Notes: generated by a model not told the origin, from the sequence alone. 64,000 nucleotides of DNA from Utricularia gibba (GCA_002189035.1 NEEC01000018.1:186001-250000), one strand, 5' to 3'; positions 38,263-50,624 are shown, numbered from the stretch's first letter. A program made the numbers and translations.

Positions 38263-40120
38263 GCTGAATTTTATGCACATCAATCTTATCATTAAGCATT
38301 CACGAACACTTCAACAAAAGTTTTCAAGAACCATTTGCAACTTAGGAACAAATAACGACTAGCATTCTCTAAATAGTCCATGCTAATCCATTCATGCATA
38401 GACACTATTTGTTGAATGACTATCGTTATATCCACACTAGGATTGCAAATAGTCAATAGCTAAGGCTTGTGCTTTCTTACCAATGTCTAAAAACTAGACT
38501 ACAATGTCATAGTGCTTCATGCACCACTGCATGATTTCTCTACGCACCAAGTGCGATGCCCTATATACCAAATGAAGAGTAGTGAGGATTTCTTTTGCGT
38601 TGCACATAGACAAGCACTGCAAAAAAAAAAAAAAAAAAATACCCAGAGTTCTACCAGTACATCCTTCACTCCGAAAATCTGCAAGAACACCAAGACGTGA
38701 GCCATACACAATGGCGAAAAGTGTGATAGTGGCATAGTGAAGCTAAGATCTTTATAAGGAATGGGGTGGAGGCAGCTTCAACCTATAATGAAAATGCTCG
38801 GTGCTCACACAAAAGATGGTGGTGCCAACTCTTTGCGGAGGTTCGGAATCAGAAGAATGTCCTGGTAATTTATCCCACATCACATAGGTTTTTGGAATTG
38901 AAAAACATGCTTGCAACTAATCTGCATAAATACCTGAACTCAACCTTGGAAATGTCATTTTCAGTGTGTCGTTGATTCAAGGTACACCATAGATGATGAA
39001 GAAGTGAAGTGGTAGATTATGTGCGGTATTGGGTGTTTGCTGTCGAGTGGTTTTTGCGGTGCTTCATCAGGAGAGTATGATGGAAGAGGAGGATGAAATA
39101 CTCATTGGAAATAATGCATTGTCATTAAGAATAATGAAGTGCCAAATGCAATTAATGTGCACAAAGAGGAATTGAATTCACATTGTGTAACTTCCAAGTC
39201 CTAATAAGTGGTGGTTACTTTTTCTTAATGATAATAATAATTTTATAGTGAGTTTTAATTGGAAAAAATGTATTATTTTATAGGAATTAGCATCTTACCA
39301 GGAATTTCGACATTTTAGTAGTAATCTAAGCTTTATTTTTACTGAAAAATTTGGAGTAAGTCAATAATTTAGTTTAAATCTTGTTCTTATTTTATTATTC
39401 TAAGTTAGCAGCATACACAAGTATTTCACATCTCAGGAGTCTATGACGAGTCATGCCTACTCTAAGAAATGAGACAGCAAATGGAAGTCTATGATAACAT
39501 AAAAAAGAGGGAAAGAAAGGAAGGTATACATGAATCAAAAAAACGGAAGGAATAAAAGAGGAAAGAGAGGATGAAAAAAAAGATGGGGATGATGAAAAAA
39601 AGGAGATGCACTAATTAAAAGTAGACTGCTTAGCATTTTATTTGGATTTAACTCTCCTATCATTTATTATTTATTTCTTGCTTGCAAGACTGACTATGAA
39701 GATATTTTTAATTTAGTTTTATGCAACTATTATATTTATTTTTAGCATGAGTGGTTAAATTAGGTTGAAAATGAGGATTTGCTCATTGCTTTCAATCCAA
39801 TGTGATCGAGTTTGTTTATTATTTTTGTAGGAAAGTTGGATAAATCCAAGAGGATAACTACCTAACTTAAAGGTAGACTAAAGAGTTAGATAGTAGAAAA
39901 GGTATGGGCAGACTTAGGCTCTCGTGTGGTAATTAATCTGTTAGGAGATATAGAATAAAAATATTGGTGAGTATACTATCACTAGAACTTTGAGGTGTTT
40001 CATTTTTTTTGTATGGATTAAAATTTAAGTTACAACATCTCTTTGTCCTTATCATTACTATTGCTATTTAAGTTTCACTTTTTTTTTTCCGAATAACCTC
40101 ATATGATTACCCTTTAGACG
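38263..40120. other. Unidentified sequence with a 19-nt A run
   Basis: No gene recognised. An A19 tract is at 38621-38639. On the minus strand it forms a T tract placed between a GT and a CAG that separate two short coding-like pieces (38500-38710), so it could be a relic intron, but neither piece matches a family I know. The rest is AT-rich with no signature. Confidence 0.35.
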
Positions 40121-40124
40121 ATTA

Positions 40125-41038
40125 AGAAGATAAGAAGATTGACATTGATTGTTCTCAAAACTGAATTCCACAAGTGTGCTCAACTATTGTCAATGAGCAA
40201 CGATGGGTACGAGGTCATTATCTATCTATTAATGAAGTATTCTGATCACAAACAATTCTTTATTAGTAGGGTTAGAGATGATGCTTTTTACCTTGCTCTT
40301 CATCAAAATTCGTGAGAAATGGTCAGCTATTTATCAATCATGACTAACAGACGTTATAGAAAGACTGTAATATGATATATGAAAATATGCCAAATGTGAA
40401 AAAAATTCAGAGAATAATTGAGATTTATGCTCTTGAATTTGAAGGAAACTTCTCAGACATTAAGATAGTTCAGCCACAAATGGCCATAATAAACATGAAC
40501 GAAATTGCAAAAAAGAAAAGTATTTTTCCTTCCTATGGTGGAGAGTAAGAACAAAAGTGATAGTGCCAAAAGTTCAAAAAAGGTCCGATCTAAGGTGTTC
40601 TAAGTTTACTTTAATTCACATCCCATGTTCTTTTGCTTCCTCTATTTCATTTCCATCATTCTTTCTATTTTGCTTGTACAGCCGGATTTTTTTATTCGTG
40701 CAAGTTAGCATCTAATTATTACAGTAACCTTCTGACATGTCATAAGATATGAGTCCTGAACACTATAAGTCTTTCACCCACAATGGATCCAAGTCACATA
40801 CAGGTAATGAAATATTAGTGTTTTATCTCTTGCAAATCTCCTTCCACGCTTCAGCATTGTTTCCTGCTACTTTGAATGAAAGTACATGAAAAATAACATA
40901 AAAATATATAGAAATAATAATAATTGAATATTTCTAATAAAATATAATAGTTATTAATAAAACTCCTAAGTAGGTGATGTAATCCTAAATTAACATAAAA
41001 TAATATATAATAAATATATTAAAAATGACACTTAATAG
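40125..41038 (-). mobile_element. Ty3-gypsy LTR, family E; probable 3' LTR of the nested element
   Basis: Reads as the reverse complement of 32826-33749 along its length, with the TG end at about 41038 facing the gypsy interior. For a minus-strand element this is the position and polarity of the 3' LTR. The left edge is approximate. Confidence 0.7.
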
Positions 41039-41049
41039 TCCATCCCATT

Positions 41050-41160
41050 ATTTTGTGATAATAAATCAGCCATTCATATTACACAAAATCCAATGTTTCA
41101 TGAACGAACTAAACATATTGAGATTGATTTCCACATTTTATGTGAAAATTTTGATAAAGC
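41050..41160 (+). pseudogene. Copia RNase H fragment
   Basis: The plus-strand frame reads [20 protein letters not shown] and then HIEIDFHI, the copia RNase H signature. Only about 110 bp remain. It lies just inside the gypsy 3' LTR, in the opposite orientation to the gypsy genes. Confidence 0.75.
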
Positions 41161-41994
41161 ATTCCTAGTTCCAAAGGATGTGCCTTCAACATCATGTTCT
41201 CCAAGAAGAAACTCTAGGCATGGTCCTTTCGTAACAGCACGTTGTATTTCAGAAATCCAAAGATCCATCTCTTCGTCGATAGTGATCTTCTCAGGGGCAT
41301 CTTCTTCCTATACTGGAGAAGGGATGAATGTAAATCAGGGATTGCCTTGTCCTTACCCTCTTCTCCAGCAATTTCCATCGGTTGTGGGGTGCTGTGGGCT
41401 CTCGAGAGCAGAAATTGCTGCTGGGGAGTTTGGCACTGAAGGTTTCAGCTCGTCAATAGCAATAGTAGCAGCAGCAGTAGTTGGGTACCACTCCAGGTAC
41501 AACACTAGAGACACAATAATCACAGGTGTGGCCTCAATAAGTGCATATTCCGGTGCAGCGCCTAGAGATGGTTCATGCTCAGGGGAACGGAAGCTTCTAC
41601 TGGGTCACTGGTGCAGCGACTCTAGGTTCCATGGGATGGTACAGCAGCAATAGTTTTGTGCTTCGGATTCGCTGCCTTAGCAGCACTTGTGCTTGGGTAA
41701 CTAGAGATGTGGAGTGGCCAGTCATGGTGAGAAAGAAAATTGGAGAATTTCAGGCGACAAGAGGAGGAATTGAGGCATAGGTTACAGCGTGAAGTGGGAT
41801 AATAGTCGGTAAAATGGGATTTCAAAAATAATGGAGTGGGAGATTGAGTGTGGAACCATTAAAAGAGGAAGTGGATGTGTGGGGTAGGTGAAATTAAAGT
41901 AACCTGAGGTAGTGGGTGATAAAAATGAAGAGAGAGTCATGGGTTACCTCTCATGCAGTGCCAATTTATAATCTTTGACTGATTGTAACACCTG
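41160..41994 (-). other. Coding-looking block of unknown identity
   Basis: Less AT-rich than its surroundings. On the minus strand, 41283-41160 reads [20 protein letters not shown] and continues [19 protein letters not shown] without a stop. Further upstream on that strand, short pieces such as [20 protein letters not shown] and [19 protein letters not shown] appear in other frames. A competing plus-strand open frame of 186 codons (41093-41653) starts in the copia scrap and looks like a shadow. I do not recognise the protein. It could be extra 3' sequence of the gypsy element or a captured host gene fragment. Confidence 0.35.
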
Positions 41995-44900
41995 TTAAAG
42001 GGCCTCAACTAGCAGTAAGCTGCACACACTATACGGCTGAAATTTCTCATAAAATGGCTTCAGTCGATGTCTATTAAATTTAATGTTTTTCCCTGTCTCA
42101 AATGAACGAATGACAACAACACCAAATGGGAAAACATTCACAAATTCACAAGGTCCAAGCCACTTAGAATGCAATTTTCCCGGAAAGAGTTTCAAAAGAG
42201 TATCAAATAAGAGAACTCTTTGACTAACAAAAAATTGTTTTTCATGCAACTTACTGTGGAAGCCTTTTACCTTTTCTTTGCTAGTCAGTTTGCATGACTT
42301 GACGGCCTAGTATGCCCCGTGATGAAGTTCAAAAGGAAGATTGCCTTACCATAGATCATTTGATATGGAGACATTTCTATGGGATTCTTGTAAGCAGTAC
42401 GGTATGCCCATAATGCATCATTGAGCCTTAAGCTCCAATCTCACCTATTTGGATTCACGATACACTCCAAGATACTTTTCACTTCTCTATTTGATACTTC
42501 CACCATGCCATTTGTTTGAGGATATCTAGCTGTGGATAGGCAGTAGTTGACTCCATACTTAGTCAATGTACCCTTGATGGTATGATTCACGAAATGATTC
42601 TATACTTAGCCAATGCGCTCTAAAATAATAATCTTGGGATATCCAAACCTTGGGATTAAAATGTTAGTCAAGAAGTGACCCACAGTTTTTGCATCATCCC
42701 TTTCACAAGCAATGGCTTCCATCCATTTAGAAACATAATCTACCGCAAGAAGGATGTAGAGGTTCCCATAAAGTCATAGAGGTTCCCATAAAGTCAATGC
42801 CTGATGCATCAAAGATCTCGCACATGATAATGGGTTGAAGGGGCATTCAATTTTTGTATCCAAAATTTCCTCTTCTTTGATAATTTGGGCATGTTTTGCA
42901 ATGAAGGTAGGCATCCTGGAATATTGTAGGCCAATAAAAGCTAGCCTCCAAAACCTTCTTTGCAGTAACTTTTGCATAAAAATATCCACCACAAGATAGC
43001 TCATGAGAATATGAAAGAATAAAGTACACTTCATCTTGGGGGATGTATCTCCTAATAACTTGATCGACATCAATTTTCTAAAGATATGGGTCGTCTCAAA
43101 TGAAATTCAGGCTATCAATCCTCAGTTTCTCCTTCTGGTAGCGCTGGAAATTTGCAGGAAATTGTCCAGTCATTAAATAATTTACGATTTCAGCGTACTA
43201 GAGACTCTTGTCATGGATCCTAAATAAGCATTTGTTAGGGAAGCTGTCATTGATAAGACTTCACTTTTCTTCAGAAGTGATGTAGATAAGATGATCTACA
43301 ACTAGATTCTCGCATCCTTTCTTGTCCTTGATTTCCAAGTCGAATTCTTGAAGCAATAAAATCCATCTAATGAGTCTAGGCTTTGAATCCTTCTTGGTGA
43401 GGAGGTATCTCACTCAAATAAGATCGAATAGACTCTGACTTTAGCTCCTAGCAAATAAGATCGAAATTTGTCCAGGGCAAACACAATGGCCAATAGCTCC
43501 TTTTTTATAATAGTATAGCTTTTTTGAGCATCATCAAGGCACTTGGACGCACAATGAATCACATGAGATTGTTTCTCCATCTTTTGTCCCAAAACTGCAC
43601 CTAGGCCAACCACTTCATAATCTCCTTCTTGACCACTTCAATCATTGAGGGGTTCAATCTCCTCTAGACCTGACGAATTGGCTTTGTTCCCACCTCCAAA
43701 TAAATGTGTTGACTACATATAGATGAGGTTATTCTTTTGATATCTGCCAATGTCCAGTCAATTGTCTGTTTGTGCTCCTGGAGCATACTCCTGAGTTTTT
43801 CCTCCTGTTCTAGGGTTAGTGTATTAGAGATAATAATAGCTAAAGTCTCATTTTCGCTAAGAAATAAATATTCTAAGTGATCAGGCCGGGTTTTTAACTC
43901 TAGTAATGGGGCATGAATAACATAAGGAATCAACTGTTTCTCAGACATTTCCAATCTTAGAAAAGCAACATCAGAAAAATGAGATTTTTCAGGCAAATAA
44001 TCAAGATAACTCAAAAGTTCAAATGAGAAAAAAGAAATACTATTAGAATGAAAGTTTTCTGTAAAGCATGTGAGCAAGGGATCTTGCTTATGAACCATCG
44101 TTAAGTATTCTACATCTGTGTCAGATGTAGATACTGAATACATCTCATTAATCTGGTGCGAGTACTACATGGCTTTGTCCAGAATGAAGTGTAGCACCTG
44201 TCCATTGAACACTAGAGAGATTTCGTTGTCTTGTACATCAATTTTGGGGCCTGTAGTAGCCATAAACGGTCGTCCCAAAATGATGGGCTCTAAAATCATG
44301 GGATTTTCACTCTCCATGGGACTAAAAAGTTAGTAGGAAAAATCAAATATTTAACATGAACAAACACATCATCAACTCTACCATCAGGCTTCACATGTGA
44401 TCTATCAGCTAATTGACAAACAACACTACTAGCCTCAAATTTACCTAGCTTAGATGCAAGGGAAAGATAAAGAGACCTAGGCATAACATTAATCGATGCT
44501 CCTAAATCACACATGGCAACTGAAAATTTTGTCTCACCAATAGTCACATGTATGGAAAACATACTTGGATCCTTAGACTTTCGTAGAATTCTCCTTTGAA
44601 TAGTTGATGAAATATTTTCAGTCAAGGGTATCACCTCTTTCACTTTTGTCTTCTTCTTGGGGTCACACAATTCTTTTAACATTTTTTCATACTTGGGCAC
44701 TTCCTCTATCATATCCATCAAGGGGATGTTCACATTGACCTTCTTCATCATCTCCATGAATGCGTTCAATCCACGTTTGTCTTTGCTCTTCCTTCGAAGT
44801 CTCATAAGAGAAGGAGTTGGAATGACCAAAGACTTGGATTGATCAACTTATTGTGTCTCCTTCTCCTTTGGATTTTCGAGTGGCACCGGTGCAGTAGTTT

Positions 44901-46049
44901 CCTAGACTGGAGAACCATCAAGATTCTCTAAAACGATTTCCTCATCCACATCATCATCATTGTCCAAGAGTTCTAATTTTTTTTCTTTAGGTGTCCTCCT
45001 TAGTCATGGACCCTAGGTAAGAGTCCGGAAGATCCTTCCTGCTTCTCAAAGATATTGCTTTGATGTGCTTTGGGTTCTTCACTAGCTAGGATGGCAGTCC
45101 TCCTTGCGTCTCTAGATGGTTCATGGCTTGCACCAATTGGGTGATTTGAGTTTGCATGCTTGTGATTCGTCCATCAATGTCTTATTGTGCAGCATGCATT
45201 TTCGTGGTGCTCTTGGCAAGAGACTTCACCATAAACTCCAGATTATGATTCGAATGATAAGGAACAAGAGGTTGATCGAGAACTCCAATGATCTGTAAAG
45301 GTTGACACGAAATGGTGATAGTTTTCTGAGGGACATCAGAAGGATTCCCTAGTAATGGGGCTTGACCAGGAGGTACTGATTGTCTCCAACGGAAACTAGG
45401 GTAATCTCTTCTTAGCATCTGGTTGTTTCCATAATTGTAGGTTCCTCCATGATTCTAGTAGAATGTATTAACCTCTTCTACTGGCATCTCATGTATCATA
45501 GGCCCTTGATCTGAATGAGAAGAAGTTAAAAATCCTTGATAAATTCCTTGTTGTTGGAGAAGTGAGTGAAAACCAAGCTTCAAGATATCACTCATAGCAG
45601 CAAATTAAGCTAAAACTTTAGAATTGTCCAACTTGTGTACTGATTTGATTGGCTGTGAAATTCCTTTGGGTGATTAATATGAATGGTCATATCAACTGGA
45701 ATTAAAATAAGAATTAGCAGCCATTTTTTCTATCAATCTTTGGGCGTTAGCACTGTGGTGGTTCTCTAGTAATGACCCATTACAAACGGCATTCGATCAT
45801 GGGGGTCAATCCTTGGTAAAAATGCTGTAATATTTGACCTTCAATAAGTCCATGCTGTGTATAAGTATTACAGATCCGGTTGAATCTATCATATTACTCT
45901 TGCAAATTCTCTCCTTCACTTTGTAGCATGGTGGCTAAAGCTCTTCTTCCTACAGAGGCTCTTCCTAGGTACGCATATCGATCAATAACTTTCTAAACCA
46001 TTTATTGCCAAGTTGTAACACAGAGCAGTGGTAGTCCAGTCCGTACAAC
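41995..46049 (-). pseudogene. Ty3-gypsy (Tat/Athila-like) gag-pol, degenerate, RT core deleted
   Basis: Read on the minus strand. The gag middle (46049-45700) contains VIDRYAYLGRASVGRRALAT and ILQHFYQGLTPM. The gag C-terminus (about 45110-45000) contains KNPKHIKAISLRSRKDLP. The protease region (44829-44296) has CDLGASINVMP near 44511-44479. The pol N-terminus (44143-43640) has ELKTRPDHLEYLFLSENETL, DWTLADIKRI and LNPSMIEVVKKEIMK. It then jumps directly to RNase H (43613-43410; GAVLGQKMEKQSHVIHCASK). Integrase (about 43080-42350) has the HHCC-type zinc region and FDASGIDFMG. The integrase C-terminus (42249-41995) has HSKWLGPCEFVNVFPFGVV. The reverse transcriptase palm, with its DD box, is absent. 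Stops are frequent. Confidence 0.85.
42757..42798. repeat. 21-bp tandem duplication within integrase
   Basis: 'agaggttcccataaagtca' occurs twice in direct succession in the integrase relic; a small slippage or repair duplication. Confidence 0.8.
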
Positions 46050-47289
46050 TGTTGGGTTTCTCGTAGACATCGTATGTCTCAAAAGCAGCGGAATTTTAAA
46101 ATTTTGAGAAACCTCAAACGCAGATCTTGGAATACGATATACATCAGATGAAGGGATGTTCAAAATACCTTTCAAATGACTCCGTTGTTCACCAACTGCC
46201 AATAGCAGACGGCCTCTATGGTATCCACACGTGGAGCACTCCGTCGATAACCTTCTCAAGGCTCTTGAATGATGGTCGAATTCCTCAGGTACTAGTAGAT
46301 AAGAACGCCTCCTTGTGGATCAGTCTCAGAGAGCACGGAGACCTTGGAGCAAATCTCAAAATCTAAATCTTTTTTATAGATATTTTGTGACATATCAAAT
46401 CATATCTCTATAAGATCTTTTATTTTGAGTTTAATCAATATTAATCTCAAAATAGCTATCTATTTAATTTATCCACTTTACCAATTACATCTCATGTAAT
46501 TGTGTCATTCTATTTTATATCGATGAGTGAACCCACTATTGTGTGTGACCCTATAGGCTTCTTCAATCAAGGCTGTAATAATAGATTTATTAATTAACTC
46601 TTAATTAATCAAATCCATCATTATCAATCATGAGTGATGTCTAGCAACATATCATTATTCCCAAGATTAAAGAATAATTAGGTGAACTGATTGAGCCTTT
46701 TCATGACCAGCCACCATGCAATGAACAGATTTCATCATATTTATATCTCATTCGATACCAGAACATGAGTTTGTGTCTTTCTAATGTATCGAACTTATAA
46801 TTGCATTCAAGCACTAACACTCAATGACCTACTCAAACAATTTGAGTGTCATTACCCTTGGCCCAGGACTTACTGTTAGGCTTTGATGCAATTACTTGAG
46901 ATATGATCTCATAGCTAACATGAGTGATGTATCCTTTATTGATCAATCAACTATCTCCAATCTTAAGGAGTCACATCCCTAGTCATCCATACTAGGGAAG
47001 CCATGGTTAGGCTCCCATTAGTAATGAGCGAAAATGTGAGCTTAAGATCAAGATAACTTTGTTGACCTCAAGTCTAAGTTTACTTGCACGGCTATCATAT
47101 TCGAGATCTTGCTACTGACACTTGGTTAGCTTCCCATAGTAGCATCTCGAAGATGAGTCATCTAGTGAATTGATTCTCTAATCGACACCCATACATAAGT
47201 TCTAGTAATCTCATTACATCAATTGTGAGAAGCATTGCCTAAACAATTTAGGGAACTCAATGTGTGAAATGTGATATCCTCATTTCACA
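46050..47289 (-). repeat. 1.24-kb LTR-like dispersed repeat, family D (copy 1)
   Basis: Read on the minus strand it runs from TGTGAAATGAGG to CGAGAAACCCAACA and matches 59331-60578 along nearly the whole length with high similarity. TG...CA ends and size suggest a solo LTR. It separates the gypsy gag (left) from the PIF/Harbinger transposase gene (right). No target duplication was found. Confidence 0.75.
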
Positions 47290-47366
47290 AATACTTGCAA
47301 TTTTAGAATACGTGGTGCTGTGTCAATTAACTTATGTTGCCCGATTTTGGTGACTGTTGAGGGGAC

Positions 47367-48711
47367 ATGGATTTTTTCACAGAGGGTCATGTCATCTTGA
47401 GTGTGGCAGCAGTAGTTTTGTCTGAATACTTGGTGCAGATGAATGTGTTAGTATACTTACATTGGAAGAAATACCGTAGGGGATATAGGGTGCAACGCAA
47501 GTATTCGCTTACACACAAGATTCCTAGACAAGTTGAGTTTATTAGTAGGTTTGCGAGTGATGTGAATAGCGCATCCATTGAGAATTTGAGAATCAGCCGA
47601 GATGCGTTGGGTATTTTATGTAGCCTATTAGAAAATCATTCTAACTTAAAGGCTGGAAAATATGTAACGGTTCCAGAGATGGTTTGTATTTTTTTAGGAA
47701 TATTAGGTCATCATAAAAAAATGCGGGTGCAGAAGCATGTCTATGGGAGGAGCACCGAGACTGTGTCTAGATGCTTCCAAAAGGTGCTACACGCGGTGCT
47801 TTGCCTCCATGAGGTGTTGTTAGAGACCCCTGTAGTTGCTGCAGAATGTGCATCCAAAGGGAAGTTTAAACACTTCCAGGTAGACACATCTTTCATGCTT
47901 CATTTTACGAATGTGTATCCTAAAAATGATTATGCATCTGTAGGGTTGTGTTGGAGCCATAGATGGTACATACATCAGTATACGAGTTAACAACTGTGAT
48001 GCTGCAAGGTAAAGAAATCGAAAGGGGGTGATATCCACCAACGTGTTGGGTGTATGTGATGAACACATGAAATTTATATATGTGCTTGCTAGGTGGGAGG
48101 GGTCTGCTGCAGATAGTCGGGTGCTAAACGATGCACTCGCACGATCTGACGGCTTCCGTGTATGTCCAGGTATTTCACTTGTTTAGCCCTTGCACATGTG
48201 ATTCCGATGATTTTAGGCACCATGTATACGTGATGACACAGGAACATATTACCTATGTGACAATGGATACGCCAATAGGGAGGGCTTTTTGGCACCATAC
48301 CGTGGGGTCCGTTGCCACTTGAAGGAGTGGGGTCAGGGAAGTGGTGCGCCACAGAATGCAAAGGAGCTATTCAACATGCGGCATGCATCAGCAAGAAATG
48401 TGATCGAACGAGCTTGGGGCTTGATGAAGATGCGGTGAGGTATACTACGGACGGCTAGCTACTATTTCGTAGACACACAGAAACACATTGTATTAGCATG
48501 TGCTTTACTGCATAACCTCATTCGAAAGGAGATGGTGGTCGATCCCCTGGAGGATCAGGTTCCATTGGACTTCCAGGATGAAGCTGGGGATAAGAGTGAT
48601 TCAGAAGACGTCACGACATCTGCCGGAGGCAGTCAGGCATGGAATAGGTGGCGTGACCAGCAAGCCGAGAGGATGTACACCGAGTGGCTGGCATCCCGCA
48701 GACGCCGCTAG
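47367..48711 (+). pseudogene. PIF/Harbinger DDE transposase (HARBI1-like nuclease), two nonsense mutations
   Basis: Predicted exons 47367-47879, 47944-48169 and 48242-48711 with GT-AG introns of 64 and 72 bp give 402 residues. The N-terminal part ends with VPEMVCIFLGILGHHKKMR and RSTETVSRCFQKVLHAVL. The catalytic domain has VGAIDGTYI (D178), LCDNGYANREGFLAPYRG (D253) and ARNVIERAWGLMK (E302), so all three DDE acids are present, with D2 and E separated by 48 residues. It should cut and paste the element in the nucleus with help from the Myb-like partner (family knowledge). Stops: TAA at 48010 (expected Tyr in AARYRNRKG) and TGA at 48436 (expected Trp before GILR). Each needs a single base change, so inactivation looks recent. 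Confidence 0.9.
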
Positions 48712-48948
48712 TGTAGCACTGTATTAGTAATTGTCGTGCTAGTGGTTTTCTTGAATTCCCGTTCAAGACCTATCGTGTCGTTTTGTACTGTATTGCTAAG
48801 CACAACTATGTGCTTAGCAAAGCCATGTCCCAAAATCCCGTTTGTACTCCAACTTGAACTTGAAATTGCCGAGTATTTGGTAGTTGCTGCACAAATTGTT
48901 GGGATTGTACCATACTGTCATGTCTTAACATGATGGATCATTGGAGCC

Positions 48949-49400
48949 AACACCGCGATCTTCAGTTGAGGTGCTACAGAGACTTGATGGACACCACATT
49001 TGTTGGTAGCACCACATGTTTCATCGTATCCGGTGCTGATAAAAATTAGATATTAGATGAGTGGGAAGCTGGTGCATAGTAGGAGGGTAGTTGGCAGAAC
49101 AGGAATGCGCCTTTTCACCAAACACCGTGATCTGTAAACTCTGGTGCTTCGGAACGCCTGGGCTATGCCCCGTTTAGTGCTGCACCGCATGCTTCCTCAT
49201 ATCCGGTGCTGACAAGATTTAGTAGTACATGCGTATGCACTTGGAGCATATTATCGTGGGTGATTAGTAGTACAATAATACTCCTTGTAATTAAACACTG
49301 CGAAAACATAATCCAGTGTTTATAAATACCTGAGCTACGCTACGCATTCTGCAGCACCGCGAAATGTGTATCCGGTGTTCTGAGTTCCATAAACAAATCG
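48949..49400. repeat. About 172-bp degenerate tandem repeat, 2.5-3 copies
   Basis: Anchor motifs recur in register: 'aacaccgcgatc' at 48949, 'aacaccgtgatc' at 49121, 'aacactgcgaa' at 49294, and 'tatccggtg' at 49027, 49200 and 49369. The spacing is 169-173 bp. It lies between the PIF/Harbinger transposase gene and the third open frame. Confidence 0.75.
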
Positions 49401-49679
49401 GCAAAAAATATTGCAGTTATCTAGCATTAAATGAGAAGGGCGGTTGACAACCGCCCAGTGCTATTAATATCCCCACTGCGCACAATAAAGGCGCTTGACA
49501 TTGTGCACTTTCTAAAACAACTTCATTAACTCCTCCCATCCAACTCCACCCTTTCGGCAAACGTGCAGCAGCACCGTGAAAACCGATCCTCGAAAAATTC
49601 TCAAGAACAGCGTCGCGACTAACACGTGTTTCAAATTCTTCGTTGCCATCGTTGACTAACACGCTCCTTGTTTTCCAGA

Positions 49680-50536
49680 TGTTGAAGTGTGAGAAACTAC
49701 ATATTCGCTTCTCAATTCATGACAGTTACACGATATGGGATAAACAGCCGGGTGAAACGTCGGACGGCGAACCGTCATCCAGAGGTGGAACATCGGGATT
49801 CACTGTCACCACCGAGCACTTTCGGTGTGGATTGCGACTCCCCCGCCCCTTTCTTGGTGCAGATACTTGCTGCACTCCAGATCCCATTCTCCCACCTCAC
49901 ACCACGTTCTGTGGCGCACATTCTCACATTTCTGCAGATCTGTGAAGAAGAGGACATACCCCTGGAAATGCGTGTCATCTTTGCGGTTTCTGTTTGTGTC
50001 CAACACAAGGGGAGTCCGCACTACTCGCTTCATGGAAAACCTGGTGTGGTTCTTGTTATAGACGTGAGAAAGGCATATGATGATTGGTGGACCAGTTTTG
50101 TATGGGTATGCCCACCCACCGCTATAGAATGGTCAACAACGTTGATAGTGTCAGAGAGTGTAGGACACCCATCCGGTAACCATACAGAATAATTTCGGTG
50201 TTGCACACATCTTGTGCAACAGTACTCATGTTTGTTGATGTTTTTGTTGTAGGCATAGAGGTGTTGCCGAAACGTGCGGCAAGGAGGTTCGTGAATTTGT
50301 TCTCTTGCAGAACAAAGTCCTTTGGAGGACGTCTTGCCCCCTTCGTCAATGCCCCTAAGACACAGCATCTGTGGTGCGGAACCCCTCGACACCGTCGACA
50401 ATGTACGAGTACAAATGATGATCCTGAGGAGGTGACCCATGAAGAGCAAGAAGATGTGCAGCCAGAAGTCAGGGGCAATACGGATGGGCCAACACCGATC
50501 TGGAATCACGATGACGGGTGTGGTGCTATCCTTTGA
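49680..50536 (+). CDS. Third open frame inside the PIF/Harbinger element, resembling the globular domain of plant retroelement gag-like proteins
   Basis: An open frame spans 49689-50192, with its first in-frame ATG at 49719, after a possible splice acceptor at 49678. It reads FGVDCDSPAPFLVQILAALQ, then HLTPRSVAHILTFLQICEEE, HYSLHGKPGVVLV and DDWWTSFVWV. This order resembles the plant retroelement proteins called 'putative gypsy type transposon' (PF04195-like), recalled from memory. A second open stretch from about 50249 to 50536 (LPKRAARRFVNLFSC, then acidic DDPEEVTHEEQEDVQ) follows a possible acceptor and could be its next exon. Known two-gene PIF elements do not need such a protein, so it may be a captured fragment or an accessory gene. 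A shadow frame on the minus strand (50030-50545) looks less protein-like. Confidence 0.4.
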
Positions 50537-50624
50537 AGTGCTCATATCAGTTTAAAAGATGATTAGAAGACGAAATACATCTAGTCCATGACTCCAACAT
50601 AAGGCGGAGCACCACACAACAGAT

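Noticed and set aside
38500-38710. A19 tract as the poly(A) tail of a retrogene or LINE/SINE
   Set aside because: Sequence on neither side resembles a gene, LINE or SINE, and no target duplication flanks it. On the other strand it looks more like the T-rich part of a small intron, but that is also unproven.
41093-41653. 186-codon plus-strand open frame as a real gene
   Set aside because: It begins inside a copia RNase H scrap and then runs opposite to a more protein-like minus-strand reading; composition is repetitive Ser/Ala/Gly.
49775-50545. Minus-strand open frames opposite the third PIF/Harbinger frame
   Set aside because: Their translations are Arg/Ser/Cys-rich shadows; the plus-strand frame has the ordered hydrophobic pattern of a folded domain.
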